Assembly: GCF_016907675.1 (NCBI RefSeq) | Contig: NZ_JAFBCJ010000001.1 | Span: 4,650,001 to 4,714,000 of the forward strand | DNA length: 64,000 nt | Direction of reading: 5' to 3' | Source: Geodermatophilus bullaregiensis | Lineage (GTDB): Bacteria; Actinomycetota; Actinomycetes; Mycobacteriales; Geodermatophilaceae | Shown: one piece after another, positions 9,787 through 21,364 of the stretch | Layout: each line of letters begins with the position of its first letter | Position numbering within the stretch: position 1 is the first letter of the stretch | Translations under genes and position numbers: made by a program | The notes under the pieces: model-generated | Told to the model about the DNA's origin: nothing | The model's database searches: none | What the model saw: only the letters and a program-made list of their open reading frames with translations

Positions 9787-11688
9787 ATGAGCGGTCCCAT
9801 GGGTCCGATGACCTCCATGGCGGCGATGCGGTCGTTCCGCCGTGACCCGTCGGTCACCTCGCGCGAGCTGCCGAAGGGGACGGTCCGCCGCATCCTCGGC
9901 ATCGCGGGGCCCTACCGGCGGGAGCTGACGTTCTTCCTGCTGCTGGTGGTCGGCTCCTCGGTCATCGGCGTCATCACCCCGCTGCTGGCCGGGCAGATCG
10001 TCAACCGCATCGCCCGTCTCGACGGCACCGCCGGCGGCGTGGTCCGCATCGCGCTGTTCATCGCCGGTCTCGCCGTCGTCGACGCGGCCATCTCCCTGGC
10101 CACCCGCTGGTACTCCGCCCGCATCGGCGAGGGCGTCATCTACGACCTGCGCGCCCGGGTCTTCGAGCACGTGCAGCGGATGCCGGTCGCCTTCTTCACC
10201 CGCACCCAGACCGGTGCGCTGGTCAGCCGGCTCAACAACGACGTCATCGGCGCGCAGCAGGCGTTCACCTCGACGCTGTCCGGCGTCGTCTCCAACGTGA
10301 TCGGCCTGGTGCTCACCGCCGGCGTGATGTTCACGCTGTCGTGGCAGATCACCCTGCTGTCGATCGTGCTGGTGCCGGTGTTCGTGCTGCCCGCGCGGCG
10401 GATCGGCAAGCGGCTGCAGGAGATCACCCGCGAGTCCTACGGGCTCAACGCGTCGATGAACTCCTCGATGACCGAGCGGTTCAACGTCGCCGGCGCGCTG
10501 CTGGTCAAGCTGTTCGGCCGGCCCGAGGTCGAGGCGGACTCCTTCCGCGGCCGCGCCGCGCGCGTCCGCGACATCGGCGTCCTGTCGGCCATGTACGGCC
10601 GCACCTTCTTCACCGCGCTCACCCTGGTCGCCGCGCTGGCCACCGCACTGGTCTACGGCCTGGGCGGCTGGCTGGCGTTCACCGGGTCGCTCTCGCCGGG
10701 CGACGTCGTCGCCCTCGCGCTGCTCCTGTCGCGGCTGTACGGACCCCTGACGGCGCTGTCCAACGTCCGGGTCGACGTCATGAGCGCGATGGTCAGCTTC
10801 GACCGGGTCTTCGAGGTGCTCGACCTGCCCCCGATGATCGACGAGGCGCCCGACGCGGTCCGGGTGCCGGCCGACGACCGCTCGATCGAGTTCGAGAACG
10901 TCTCCTTCAGCTACCCGGCCGCCGCCGACGTCTCGCTGGCCTCGCTGGAGGACGTGTCGCTGCCCGAGCACGGCGGCCCCACCGCGGTGCTGCACGACGT
11001 CAGCTTCCGCGTCGAGCCGGGGCACATGGTGGCGCTGGTCGGGCACTCCGGCGCCGGCAAGTCGACGATCGTCAACCTGGTGCCGCGGCTCTACGACGTC
11101 ACCGGCGGCGCGGTCCGGGTCGGCGGGGTCGACGTCCGGCAGGCCACGCTGGCCTCGCTGCGCGACGCGATCGGCGTCGTCAGCCAGGACGCGCACCTGT
11201 TCCACGACACCATCCGCGCCAACCTGCTCTACGCCCGGCCCGAGGCCACCGAGGAGCAGCTGTGGTCGGCCCTGACCGGCGCGCGGATCGCCGCCCTCAT
11301 CGCCTCGCTGCCCGACGGGCTGGACACCGTGGTCGGCGACCGCGGCTACCGGCTCTCCGGCGGGGAGAAGCAACGGCTGGCGATCGCCCGGGTGCTGCTC
11401 AAGGCGCCGGGGATCGTCATCCTCGACGAGGCCACCGCGCACCTCGACAGCGAGTCGGAGGTGGCCGTCCAGCACGCCCTGGACACCGCGCTGGCCGGCC
11501 GGACGTCGCTGGTGATCGCGCACCGGCTGTCCACGATCCGCAGCGCCGACCGGATCCTCGTCGTCGACGGCGGTCGCATCGTGGAGTCGGGTACTCACGC
11601 GGAGTTGCTGGCGCTCGGGCGGCGCTACGCCGACCTGTACCGGACCCAGTTCGCCGACGGCGAGCGTCGGACGGTCGGCGCGGCGTAG
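9787..11688 (+). CDS. ABC exporter, fused membrane and ATPase domains
   Basis: 633 residues. The membrane domain (about 40-340) has helices such as FFLLLVVGSSVIGVITPLLAG and ATALVYGLGGWLAF. The ATPase domain has Walker A GHSGAGKST near 419, the Q-loop region VVSQDAHLFHDT, signature LSGGEKQR near 524, Walker B IVILDEATAHLD near 543 and a switch His in VIAHRLSTI. This is a half-size exporter that dimerises; no partner gene is adjacent, so a homodimer is likely. Substrate is unknown, perhaps a lipid or drug. The ATG at 9787 follows GGAGGAGGT; the frame upstream of it only shadows the hydratase gene. A Met-rich start (MSGPMGPMTSMAAM) precedes the first helix. Confidence 0.9.
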   Translation: MSGPMGPMTSMAAMRSFRRDPSVTSRELPKGTVRRILGIAGPYRRELTFFLLLVVGSSVIGVITPLLAGQIVNRIARLDGTAGGVVRIALFIAGLAVVDAAISLATRWYSARIGEGVIYDLRARVFEHVQRMPVAFFTRTQTGALVSRLNNDVIGAQQAFTSTLSGVVSNVIGLVLTAGVMFTLSWQITLLSIVLVPVFVLPARRIGKRLQEITRESYGLNASMNSSMTERFNVAGALLVKLFGRPEVEADSFRGRAARVRDIGVLSAMYGRTFFTALTLVAALATALVYGLGGWLAFTGSLSPGDVVALALLLSRLYGPLTALSNVRVDVMSAMVSFDRVFEVLDLPPMIDEAPDAVRVPADDRSIEFENVSFSYPAAADVSLASLEDVSLPEHGGPTAVLHDVSFRVEPGHMVALVGHSGAGKSTIVNLVPRLYDVTGGAVRVGGVDVRQATLASLRDAIGVVSQDAHLFHDTIRANLLYARPEATEEQLWSALTGARIAALIASLPDGLDTVVGDRGYRLSGGEKQRLAIARVLLKAPGIVILDEATAHLDSESEVAVQHALDTALAGRTSLVIAHRLSTIRSADRILVVDGGRIVESGTHAELLALGRRYADLYRTQFADGERRTVGAA

Positions 11689-11731
11689 CAACTAGCGTTC
11701 CTCCTGCCCCAGCAGCACCAGGAGGAGCTCC

Positions 11732-12196
11732 GTGACGTCCGCCCACCCGCACGACGCCCAGATCCGCGCGCTCTACGCCGCCTTCCTCGACGGCTGGAAC
11801 CGGCGCAGCGGCGCGGCCGTGGCGTCGGGGTTCGCCGACGACGGGGACATGGTCGGCTACGACGGCACCACCGTGAACGGCCGGCTGTCGATCGCCTCGG
11901 ACCTGCGCCGGGTCTTCGGCAGCCACCCCACGGCCACCTACGTCGGGCTGGTCCGCTCGGTGCGCTCGATCGGCGAGGGCGTGGCCGTGTTGATCGCCCA
12001 CTCCGGGATGATCCCGCCGGGCGAGGACGACATCGACCCCGGGCTGCACGCCATCCACACCGTGGTCGCCGTCATCGAGGGCGGTCGCTGGAAGATCTCG
12101 CTGTTCCAGGCGACCCCGGCCGCGTGGCTGGGGCGCCGGGACGCCCGCGAGGCGCTGACGGCGGAGCTGCGCGGGCTGCTGGCCACCGCCCGGTGA
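11732..12196 (+). CDS. SnoaL-like protein (SgcJ/EcaC family)
   Basis: 154 residues with the small alpha+beta cone fold pattern: an N-terminal helix pair (RALYAAFLDGWNRRSGAAVA), GFADDGDMVGYDG, and strands ending in GGRWKISLFQ. Members of this NTF2-like family are enzymes or binding proteins of varied role, so the function is open. GTG at 11732 follows AGGAGGAGC. TAGCGT at 11694-11699 is a plausible -10 box. It overlaps the rhodanese gene by 4 bases, suggesting co-expression. Confidence 0.75.
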   Translation: MTSAHPHDAQIRALYAAFLDGWNRRSGAAVASGFADDGDMVGYDGTTVNGRLSIASDLRRVFGSHPTATYVGLVRSVRSIGEGVAVLIAHSGMIPPGEDDIDPGLHAIHTVVAVIEGGRWKISLFQATPAAWLGRRDAREALTAELRGLLATAR

Positions 12197-13011
12197 GCGT
12201 GCTGGTCCGTGCCGCGGACCTGCTGGCGGCGCCGGAGCCGCCCGTGCTGCTCGACGTCCGGTGGGCACTGGGCGATCACCGCGGCCGCGAGCGGTACCTG
12301 GCCGGTCACCTGCCCGGCGCGGTGTTCGTCGACCTCGACACCGAGCTGGCCGCGCCGCCGTCACCGGCCGAGGGGAGGCACCCGCTGCCGTCCGTGGCCG
12401 ACCTGCAGGCCGCCGCGCGGCGGTGGGGCATCCGGGAAGGCGAGGCCGTGGTCGCCTACGACGCCACCGGCGGGCTCGCCGCCGCCCGGGCGTGGTGGCT
12501 GCTGCGCTGGGGCGGCCTGGCCGACGTCCGGCTGCTCGACGGCGGGCTGGCCGCGTGGACGGCGGCCGGCGGGGCGCTGGAGACCGGCGACGTCGTCCCG
12601 GAGCCCGGAGACGTGGTGCTGACCGGTGGCGGCATGCCGGTGCTCTCGGCCGACGAGGCGGCGGCGCTGCCCGCGCGCGGCGGCGTGCTCCTCGACGCCC
12701 GGGCGGGGGAGCGGTACCGCGGCGAGACCGAGCCGGTCGACCCCCGCGCGGGGCACGTGCCGGGAGCCGTGAGCGCGCCGACGGCGGAGAACCTCGATCC
12801 CGGCGGGACCTTCCGCGCCGACCTGGCCGAGCGCTTCGCCGCGCTGGGCGTGCGGCCGGGGACGGCGGTCGGCGTCTACTGCGGTTCCGGCGTCACCGCC
12901 GCGCACGAGGTGGCCGCGCTCGCGGAGGCCGGGATCGAGGCGGCGCTGTGGCCGGGGTCGTGGTCGCAGTGGTCGGCCGACCCCGCCCGTCCCGTGGCGA
13001 CGGGCCCCTGA
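12193..13011 (+). CDS. two-domain sulfurtransferase (rhodanese)
   Basis: 272 residues with two rhodanese domains. The first (VLLDVRWALGDHRGRERYLAGH) is non-catalytic; the second has the active-site loop YCGSGVTA with Cys230. CGSGVTA is typical of thiosulfate or 3-mercaptopyruvate sulfurtransferases. The enzyme moves sulfane sulfur to cyanide or other thiols in the cytosol. The GTG start overlaps the previous stop, so the longer frame into the SnoaL gene is rejected. Confidence 0.88.
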   Translation: MSVLVRAADLLAAPEPPVLLDVRWALGDHRGRERYLAGHLPGAVFVDLDTELAAPPSPAEGRHPLPSVADLQAAARRWGIREGEAVVAYDATGGLAAARAWWLLRWGGLADVRLLDGGLAAWTAAGGALETGDVVPEPGDVVLTGGGMPVLSADEAAALPARGGVLLDARAGERYRGETEPVDPRAGHVPGAVSAPTAENLDPGGTFRADLAERFAALGVRPGTAVGVYCGSGVTAAHEVAALAEAGIEAALWPGSWSQWSADPARPVATGP

Positions 13012-13222
13012 CAGCGGTGTGCGCGTTGGTTGCCAGGTGCCGGCCCGGGCGCGCACGCTGGCGGGCGCTGGTGCCGGTCGGCTGACCACAGTGGGGGCGT
13101 GACCTGCAGCACTGTGCGCCTACGGTGCACGTCGGTCTGCAGAACGAGCCCTCAGCGCACGTCACCGCCGGCGTCGGAGGCCACGGCCGCCGACCAATCG
13201 GCACTCCGCTGTGAGCGCCGTC

Positions 13223-13942
13223 CTAGTGCTGGTCGGGCTCGACGGCGGCGTCGTAGCGGTCCAGCAGGACGGCGGCGATGCGCTCGTCGGGCAGCAGGGG
13301 CGCGGTGACGACGTCGGCGCCGGCCTCGGCCAGCTTGCCGTGGAAGTGGCCGGGCGCGAGCAGGTAGGACGCGACCACCACCCGCTCGGCGCCACCGCGG
13401 CGGGCCGCGGCGACGGCGTCGGCCACCGGCGGCTGCGCGGCCGAGCCGTAGCCGGTGGTCACCGGCCCGGCCCACGAGCGCTGCAGCAGGTCGGCGGTGT
13501 CCTCGACGTCGGCGACCGACCGCGGGTCGCTGGAGCCGGCCGCGGCCAGCACGACGGCGGTCAGCGGGTCGGCCGGGTCGGCGCCGGCCTCGACCAGGCG
13601 GTCGGACAGCACCGCGGCCAGCCGCGGGTCGGGTCCGAGCGGGCGCGCGGCCACGGCCGAGGCGTGCGCCGCCACGGCTCCGGCGATGTCCACGTGCACG
13701 TGGTAGCCGCCCGACAGCAGCAGCGGGACGACGACGGCGGGGTGGCGGTCGGCGGCCAGCCCGGCCACGACGTCGACCACCGTGGGCGGCTGCACGTCGA
13801 CGAAGGCCGCCGTCGTCACCAGGCCCGGGCGCAGCCGCCGCGCGGCCAGCGCGAGCTCGGCGACCAGCCGGCGTCCGGTGGGGTTGCGGGTGCCGTGCGC
13901 GCAGGCGACCAGCACCGGGGTGGTGACCGGGTCGGCGGTCAC
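13223..13942 (-). CDS. sirohydrochlorin chelatase family protein (CbiX-like)
   Basis: 239 residues with two CbiX-type halves. The first begins VLVACAHGTRNPTGRRLVAE with the metal-binding His, and GGYHVHVDI carries another. The second half has VVLAAAGSSDPRS and APGHFHGKLAEAGAD. Such enzymes insert Fe2+ (siroheme) or Co2+ (cobalamin) into sirohydrochlorin. No other siroheme or cobalamin gene lies in the window, so the metal is undecided. GTG at 13942 overlaps the SDR stop by 4 bases; the longer frame upstream is a shadow of the SDR gene. Confidence 0.85.
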   Translation of the reverse strand: MTADPVTTPVLVACAHGTRNPTGRRLVAELALAARRLRPGLVTTAAFVDVQPPTVVDVVAGLAADRHPAVVVPLLLSGGYHVHVDIAGAVAAHASAVAARPLGPDPRLAAVLSDRLVEAGADPADPLTAVVLAAAGSSDPRSVADVEDTADLLQRSWAGPVTTGYGSAAQPPVADAVAAARRGGAERVVVASYLLAPGHFHGKLAEAGADVVTAPLLPDERIAAVLLDRYDAAVEPDQH

Positions 13943-14693
13943 GGCACCCGCAGGCGGCCGCCGTCGACGGCGACCATCGTGCCGGTGACGTAGGAGGCGG
14001 CGGGGGAGAGCAGGAAGGCGGCCACCCGGCCGAACTCGTCCGGCTCGCCGACGCGGCCCAGCGGGATGCCGGCCTCGGCGCGCGCCCGGGCCGCGGCGGG
14101 GTCCCCGGAGGCGGCCTCGATCTCGGCGACGCGGTCGGTGGCGATGGTGCCGGGCAGCAGCCCCACCACCCGGATGCCGCGCGGCGCGAGCTCGTCGGAC
14201 AGCCCCTTGGCGGTCATCGCCAGCCCGGGGCGCAGCCCGTTGCTGACCGCGAGGCCCTCCAGCGGCGAGCGCACGGAGGTGGACAGGACGAAGGCGATGG
14301 CCGCGCCCTCGCCGAGGTGCGGCACGAGCGCGCGGACCAGCCGCAGCGGGCCGAGCAGCACGCTGTCGATCCCGGCCCGCCAGGCCTCCTCCGGCGTCCC
14401 GAGCACCGAACCGGGCGCGGGACCGCCGACGGAGACCAGCACGCCGTCGACCCGGCCGAGGCGCTCGAGCGCCGTCGTGACGAGGGTGTCGGCGGCGCCG
14501 GGGTCGGCGAGGTCCGCCGCCACCCCCGAGGCGCCGTCCCCCAGCTCGGCGACGGCGCGGTCGACCGAGTCGGCCGCGCGGGAGCTGACGAGGACGCGCG
14601 CCCCGTCGGCGACCAGGGCCCGGGCGGTCGCCAGGCCCAGCCCCCGGCTCGCGCCGGTGAGCAGGTACCCGCGACCGCCCAGGCCCAGGTCCA

Positions 14694-14694
<1 letters not shown>
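13939..14694 (-). CDS. SDR family oxidoreductase with an atypical active site
   Basis: 251 residues. The NAD(P)-binding motif TGASRGLG lies at 14-21, and the C-terminus has SYVTGTMVAVDGGRLR, typical of FabG-like SDRs. The catalytic Y-x-x-x-K is absent: the matching stretch reads AVSNGLRPGLAMTAKG, with S-N-x-x-R instead. An SDR branch with this S-N-x-x-R arrangement is known, so the protein need not be dead, but its chemistry is unproven. It starts inside the aconitase stop (TGATG) and overlaps the chelatase gene, forming a three-gene minus-strand unit. Confidence 0.82.
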
Positions 14695-17558
<2,864 letters not shown>

Positions 17559-17636
17559 TGCTTGCGCCTCACCCTCGAGTGTCCATCGGGCTTGAATGCC
17601 ACCCCCCATCATCCCAGGCCACGCCCGCGGCCCGCT

Positions 17637-17654
17637 GGGAAGGCGACCCTTCCC
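17637..17654. repeat. inverted repeat in the acnA / kinase divergent region
   Basis: GGGAAGG, CGAC, CCTTCCC: a perfect 7-bp inverted repeat between the divergent acnA and kinase genes. It could be an operator, but it is short and no regulator is known here. Confidence 0.35.
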
Positions 17655-17772
17655 TGCCCCCGTGACCTCGGTCTCACCCGCGGCCGGGACCCCGGTCCAG
17701 GGCGGGGGCGGACGGTGGCGCACCACCGGATGGCCCGCGGTTGGGCCGCTCCGGGCGGGGTAGCACCGCGCG

Positions 17773-19719
17773 GTGTCCACGAGCCCCCGGCTCCAGGTCC
17801 CGGACGGCGCCGACGGGGACCGGAAGGTCGTCGTGGGCCGCTACCGCCTCGGCGAGCGCCTCGGCGCCGGCGGGATGAGCACGGTCTGGCGGGCGGAGGA
17901 CCTGCTGCTCGGGCGGGTCGTCGCGGTCAAGGAGCTCACGTTCCCCGTGGGTGCCTCCGCCGCCGACCGCGAGGTGATGCAGGAGCGCATGCGGCGGGAG
18001 GGGCGGGCCGCGGCGGGGCTCGACCACCCCGACATCGTCACCGTCCACGACGTCGTCGAGGAGGGCGCAGCCACCTTCCTGGTCATGCAGTACGTCCCGG
18101 CCCGGACGCTGACCGAGGTCGTCGAGCAGGACGGCCCGCTGTCGCCGCAGGCTGCCGCACGGGTCGGGCTGGCCGTCCTCGGCGCGCTCCGGGCCGTGCA
18201 CGCGCGGGGTGTCGTCCACCGGGACGTCAAGCCCTCCAACGTCCTGGTGTCCTCGCAGGACCCGTCCGACCCCGTCGGCCACGTCCTGCTCGCCGACTTC
18301 GGGATCGCCTCCGTGCCGGGCGACCCGAGCCTGACCTCGACGGGGCTGCTGGTCGGCTCGCCGGGGTACATGGCACCGGAACGGGCGCGTGGTGACGAGC
18401 CGGGGCCTGCCTCCGACCTCTGGGCGCTCGGCGCGACGCTGTTCACCGCCGTGGAGGGCCGGCCGCCCTACGAGGGCCGCGACCCGATGACCACGCTGGC
18501 CCTCGTCATGGTCGGCGACCACGCTCCCTACCTGCGCGCCGGCCTGCTCGCCCCGGTGCTGGAGGGGCTGCTGCAGCGCGATCCCGCGGCGCGGACCACC
18601 GCCGACGAGGCGGCGCGGGCCCTGGCCCGGGTCGCGCGGACGCCGCTGCGGGGAGGGGTCCCGCCCGCGACCGTGCCCCCGGGAGCGGTCGCCCCGGACG
18701 CCCCGGCCCGCACCGCCGCGCTGCACGTCGAGGGGGACGGTCGTCCCTCCGGCACCGGCGCGATGCCCGTCCCCGGTACCATCCCCGACCGGCCCCGGGT
18801 CGTCGTCGGCCCCCGGCGCTCGCCCCGCCGCCGCGCCCGGCGGCTGCTGGCCGCCGGCCTGCTGGTGGCCACCCTGCTGGGGATCGTGCTCGTTGTCGTC
18901 CTGGGCCGCGGCGAGGGCGGGACGCCGGACGGCGCCGCGCGGTCCTCCGACGGTGCGACCGCGTCGGCCGCCGGCCTGCCGCCCCTGCCCTCCGACGCCG
19001 AGACGCCGGACGAACGGTTGCGGGCCACGGTCACCGCCCTGCGGGCCGCCACGGACGGGGACCCCGCGTCGGTCGGGGCCGCCGGCGGGGAAGTCCTGGC
19101 GGGCTTGGAGGAGGTGGCGCGCAGGCAGGGCCCGGCGCGCCGGTCGGCCGCGCTGGTGGCCTCCGGCACGGTCGCCGACGCCGTCTCGGCGGGCACGCTG
19201 ACCCCGGCGGTGGGGGAGCGGGTCCGGCAGGTGCTCGGCGAGGTCGCGCGGCCCGGGCGCCTGGTGGACCTCGTGGAGACGGTGGCCCACGACCCGCCGG
19301 CGATCGGGCCGGCCGGACCCGGGCTGCTGGAGGAGCTCGTGGCCCTGGACCACCAGGTTCCCGGCGGCGAGATCGCGGACCGGGCCGCGGCCCTGGTCGG
19401 CCGCGTGACCGAGGCGAGCGCGACGGGGGAGGTCAGCGAGGCCTTCGCCGCCGCGGCGCTGCCCACGCTGAGCGGGCTGGCCGACCCCGCCGCCGACCAG
19501 GCCCTGCGCGTCCTCCTCGCCGACGTCGAGCGCGACCCCGGCCGGGTCGGGCCCGCCGCCGAGGAGGTCCTGGCGTCCCTGCGGGCCATCGCCGAGCTGC
19601 CCGTCTTCGACCAGGGCAACGAGGCGGCCGCGCTGCTGGCGCTCCTCCGGGACCAGAGCCGGGTCACCCCGGCGTTCCGCGACCAGGCGGTCCCGGTCCT
19701 GACCCCGCTGGTGCGCTGA
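17773..19719 (+). CDS. membrane Ser/Thr protein kinase with repeat-built outer domain
   Basis: 648 residues. The kinase domain occupies about 22-290: glycine loop [10 protein letters not shown], Lys in VAVKEL, catalytic HRDVKPSN near 149, DFG in ADFGIAS, and [10 protein letters not shown] Pro/Ala linker and an Arg-rich stop precede one helix ([21 protein letters not shown], about 357-377). The outer part is helical and shows a recurring D-P-x-x-V/I-G-x-A unit at residues 430, 507 and 588, so it is built from units of about 80 residues. PASTA repeats, common in such kinases, are absent. GTG at 17773 is the likely start. The signal sensed is unknown. Confidence 0.9.
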   Translation: MSTSPRLQVPDGADGDRKVVVGRYRLGERLGAGGMSTVWRAEDLLLGRVVAVKELTFPVGASAADREVMQERMRREGRAAAGLDHPDIVTVHDVVEEGAATFLVMQYVPARTLTEVVEQDGPLSPQAAARVGLAVLGALRAVHARGVVHRDVKPSNVLVSSQDPSDPVGHVLLADFGIASVPGDPSLTSTGLLVGSPGYMAPERARGDEPGPASDLWALGATLFTAVEGRPPYEGRDPMTTLALVMVGDHAPYLRAGLLAPVLEGLLQRDPAARTTADEAARALARVARTPLRGGVPPATVPPGAVAPDAPARTAALHVEGDGRPSGTGAMPVPGTIPDRPRVVVGPRRSPRRRARRLLAAGLLVATLLGIVLVVVLGRGEGGTPDGAARSSDGATASAAGLPPLPSDAETPDERLRATVTALRAATDGDPASVGAAGGEVLAGLEEVARRQGPARRSAALVASGTVADAVSAGTLTPAVGERVRQVLGEVARPGRLVDLVETVAHDPPAIGPAGPGLLEELVALDHQVPGGEIADRAAALVGRVTEASATGEVSEAFAAAALPTLSGLADPAADQALRVLLADVERDPGRVGPAAEEVLASLRAIAELPVFDQGNEAAALLALLRDQSRVTPAFRDQAVPVLTPLVR

Positions 19720-19761
19720 TCCCCCCGCCTGCACCGACCGGCACGGCCGACGAGGGCTCCC

Positions 19762-19767
19762 TACGGT
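19762..19767 (+). promoter_or_regulatory. -10 box TACGGT of a leaderless-looking promoter for the sirtuin gene
   Basis: TACGGT ends 7 bases before the GTG at 19775. This spacing matches the other leaderless-looking genes in the window and supports 19775 over the GTG at 19766. Confidence 0.45.
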
Positions 19768-19774
19768 GGACGGC

Positions 19775-20533
19775 GTGACCGGCGACGTCCCCGACCCGCT
19801 GCCCGGCTGGCTCTCCGGTGCCGGGCGGGTCACGGTGCTGACCGGCGCGGGGATCTCCACCGACAGCGGCATCCCCGACTACCGCGGACCGAACGGCGTG
19901 TGGACCCGCGACCCGGACGCCGAGAAGCTCGTCACGCTGTCCTACTACGTGACCGACCCGGGGATCCGCCGCAAGGCCTGGCGCATGCGCGCCGACCTGC
20001 GGGCCGGCGACGTCACCCCCAACGCCGGGCATCGCGCGCTGGTCGACCTCGAGCGGCAGGGCCGGCTGCGCGCGCTGCTGACCCAGAACGTCGACGGGCT
20101 GCACCAGGCCGCCGGCTCCGCGCCGGAGCGGGTGCTCGAGCTGCACGGCACGGTGCACGCGGTGCAGTGCCTCTCCTGCGGTGACCGGACGTCGATGGAC
20201 AGCGCGATGGAGCGGATCGACGCCGGCGACCCCGACCCGGCCTGCCTCGTCTGCGGCGGCATCCTCAAGTCGGCGACGGTCAGCTTCGGCCAGGCCCTCG
20301 ACGGCGCCGTGCTCGACGCCGCCGCGGCGGCCGCCGCCGACTGCGACGTGTTCCTCACCGTGGGCACCTCGCTCGTGGTGTACCCGGTCGCCGGGCTGGT
20401 CGAGGTCGCCGCGGCGTCCGGCGCGCGGGTGGTCGTCGTCAACGCCGAGCCGACGCCCTACGACGGGCTGGCCGACCTCGTCGTCCGGGAGCCCATCTCG
20501 ACGGCGCTGCCGCGGCTGGTGGCCCGGGCGTGA
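19775..20533 (+). CDS. Sir2 family NAD-dependent protein deacylase
   Basis: 252 residues. Sirtuin motifs appear in order: GAGISTDSGIPDYRG (NAD loop), TQNVDGLH, catalytic ELHGT, a four-Cys zinc site (CLSCG and CLVCG), and VGTSLVVYP. The enzyme removes acyl groups from lysines, releasing nicotinamide, in the cytosol. It could reverse acetylation of metabolic enzymes such as acyl-CoA ligases; one lies three genes downstream, but that link is inference. The next gene overlaps by 4 bases. A GTG at 19766 would add three residues but overlaps the -10 box. Confidence 0.92.
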   Translation: MTGDVPDPLPGWLSGAGRVTVLTGAGISTDSGIPDYRGPNGVWTRDPDAEKLVTLSYYVTDPGIRRKAWRMRADLRAGDVTPNAGHRALVDLERQGRLRALLTQNVDGLHQAAGSAPERVLELHGTVHAVQCLSCGDRTSMDSAMERIDAGDPDPACLVCGGILKSATVSFGQALDGAVLDAAAAAAADCDVFLTVGTSLVVYPVAGLVEVAAASGARVVVVNAEPTPYDGLADLVVREPISTALPRLVARA

Positions 20534-20841
20534 ACCGCCGGGAGCTGGAGGCCCGCTACCGCGCGCTGGTGCTCGACGAGCTGCCGCGCCGGGCGCGGGC
20601 CGGGCGCTGGGTGGTGACCCACGACCACTGCTTCGGCCGGATCGTGCTCGACCACGCCGTGGCGGGGTGCTGGTACGACGTCCTGGACCGGCGGCGGTCC
20701 CCGGCCTTCGCGCAGCTGTCCGACGAGCAGCTCGCCGGTGCGGTGGCCCTCGCCGAGCGGGTGCTGGCCGAGGGCGACCCGCTGCTGCGCGAGCTGGACG
20801 CGCAGAGCCTCACCTGGCGCGGCAAGCCGCCGAAGCCGTGA
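20530..20841 (+). CDS. conserved hypothetical protein
   Basis: 103 residues, no signal peptide or membrane helix. The core VVTHDHCFGRIVLDHAVAGC, followed by WYDVLDRRRSPAFAQLSDEQ, looks conserved, with His and Cys residues that might bind a metal. I recognise no named domain with certainty. It overlaps both the sirtuin (GTGA) and the next gene (GTGA), so it belongs to the same operon. Confidence 0.7.
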   Translation: MNRRELEARYRALVLDELPRRARAGRWVVTHDHCFGRIVLDHAVAGCWYDVLDRRRSPAFAQLSDEQLAGAVALAERVLAEGDPLLRELDAQSLTWRGKPPKP

Positions 20842-21269
20842 CGCTGCTCGTCGTCCACCTCGCGCTGACTGCGGCCTACGCCGGCTTCCAGTGGACCGTG
20901 CGGGTGCTGGTCTACCCGCAGTTCGCCGGCGTGCCCGACGCGGCGTTCCCCGCCTACGAGCGGGCCCACCAGCGGCGGGTCAGCCGGGTGGTCGGGCCGC
21001 TGTTCGCCGGCCAGGCGGTCACCACGCTGTGGTTGCTGGCCGCGCGCCCGGCCGGGGTGCCGCTGGTCCCGGTGCTCGCCGGCGCCGCCTGCCTCGCCGT
21101 CGTCCTGGGGGTGACCGCGGTGCTGGCCGTCCCGCTGCACCGCCGGCTGGGGGAGGGGTGGGACGGCGGCACGCACCGGCGGCTGCTGCGCGCCGACACC
21201 GCCCGCGCGGTCGCCGCCACCGCCGGGACGCTCGCCGCCGCGTGGCTGGTGCTGACCGCGGACGGCTGA
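20838..21269 (+). CDS. small membrane protein, four helices
   Basis: 143 residues with about four hydrophobic helices: LLVVHLALTAAYAGFQWTVR, VVGPLFAGQAVTTLWLLAA, LVPVLAGAACLAVVLGVTAV and AVAATAGTLAAAWLVLTA. The W-x-V-R-V-L-V-Y-P stretch after helix 1 and the overall shape recall DUF1772-like proteins, but I cannot confirm this. GTG at 20838 overlaps the preceding stop. Confidence 0.65.
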   Translation: MTLLVVHLALTAAYAGFQWTVRVLVYPQFAGVPDAAFPAYERAHQRRVSRVVGPLFAGQAVTTLWLLAARPAGVPLVPVLAGAACLAVVLGVTAVLAVPLHRRLGEGWDGGTHRRLLRADTARAVAATAGTLAAAWLVLTADG

Positions 21270-21294
21270 GCACGCCACGGGCCCCGGCGGCGGC

Positions 21295-21364
21295 TAGCGT
21301 GACCGGGACCACGTCGAGCGGCTGACCGGGCCCCTCCGGCAGCCCTGGCAACCGGGAGCCCGGC
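21295..21364 (+). promoter_or_regulatory. promoter and structured S-box-like leader of the acyl-CoA ligase gene
   Basis: TAGCGT at 21295-21300 fits a -10 box, giving a leader of about 58 bases. The leader shows GTCGAG (21313-21318), GGCTGACC, GGGCCC (21328-21333), CAGCC (21340-21344) pairing with GGCTG (21320-21324), and GGCAACC (21347-21353). The order GGY-GA-GGCCC-RCC-GGCAACC is that of the SAM-I (S-box) core. CCGG/CCGG (21352-21355 and 21360-21363) would close a hairpin over the ribosome binding site GGGAG at 21354-21358. The leader is shorter than a normal S-box and lacks the usual GGTGC segment, so it is a candidate only. Confidence 0.4.

Noticed and set aside
13125..13214. 29-codon GTG frame in the gap after the rhodanese gene, next to TACGGT
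   Set aside because: The start overlaps the putative -10 box, there is no ribosome binding site, and the peptide resembles nothing I know.
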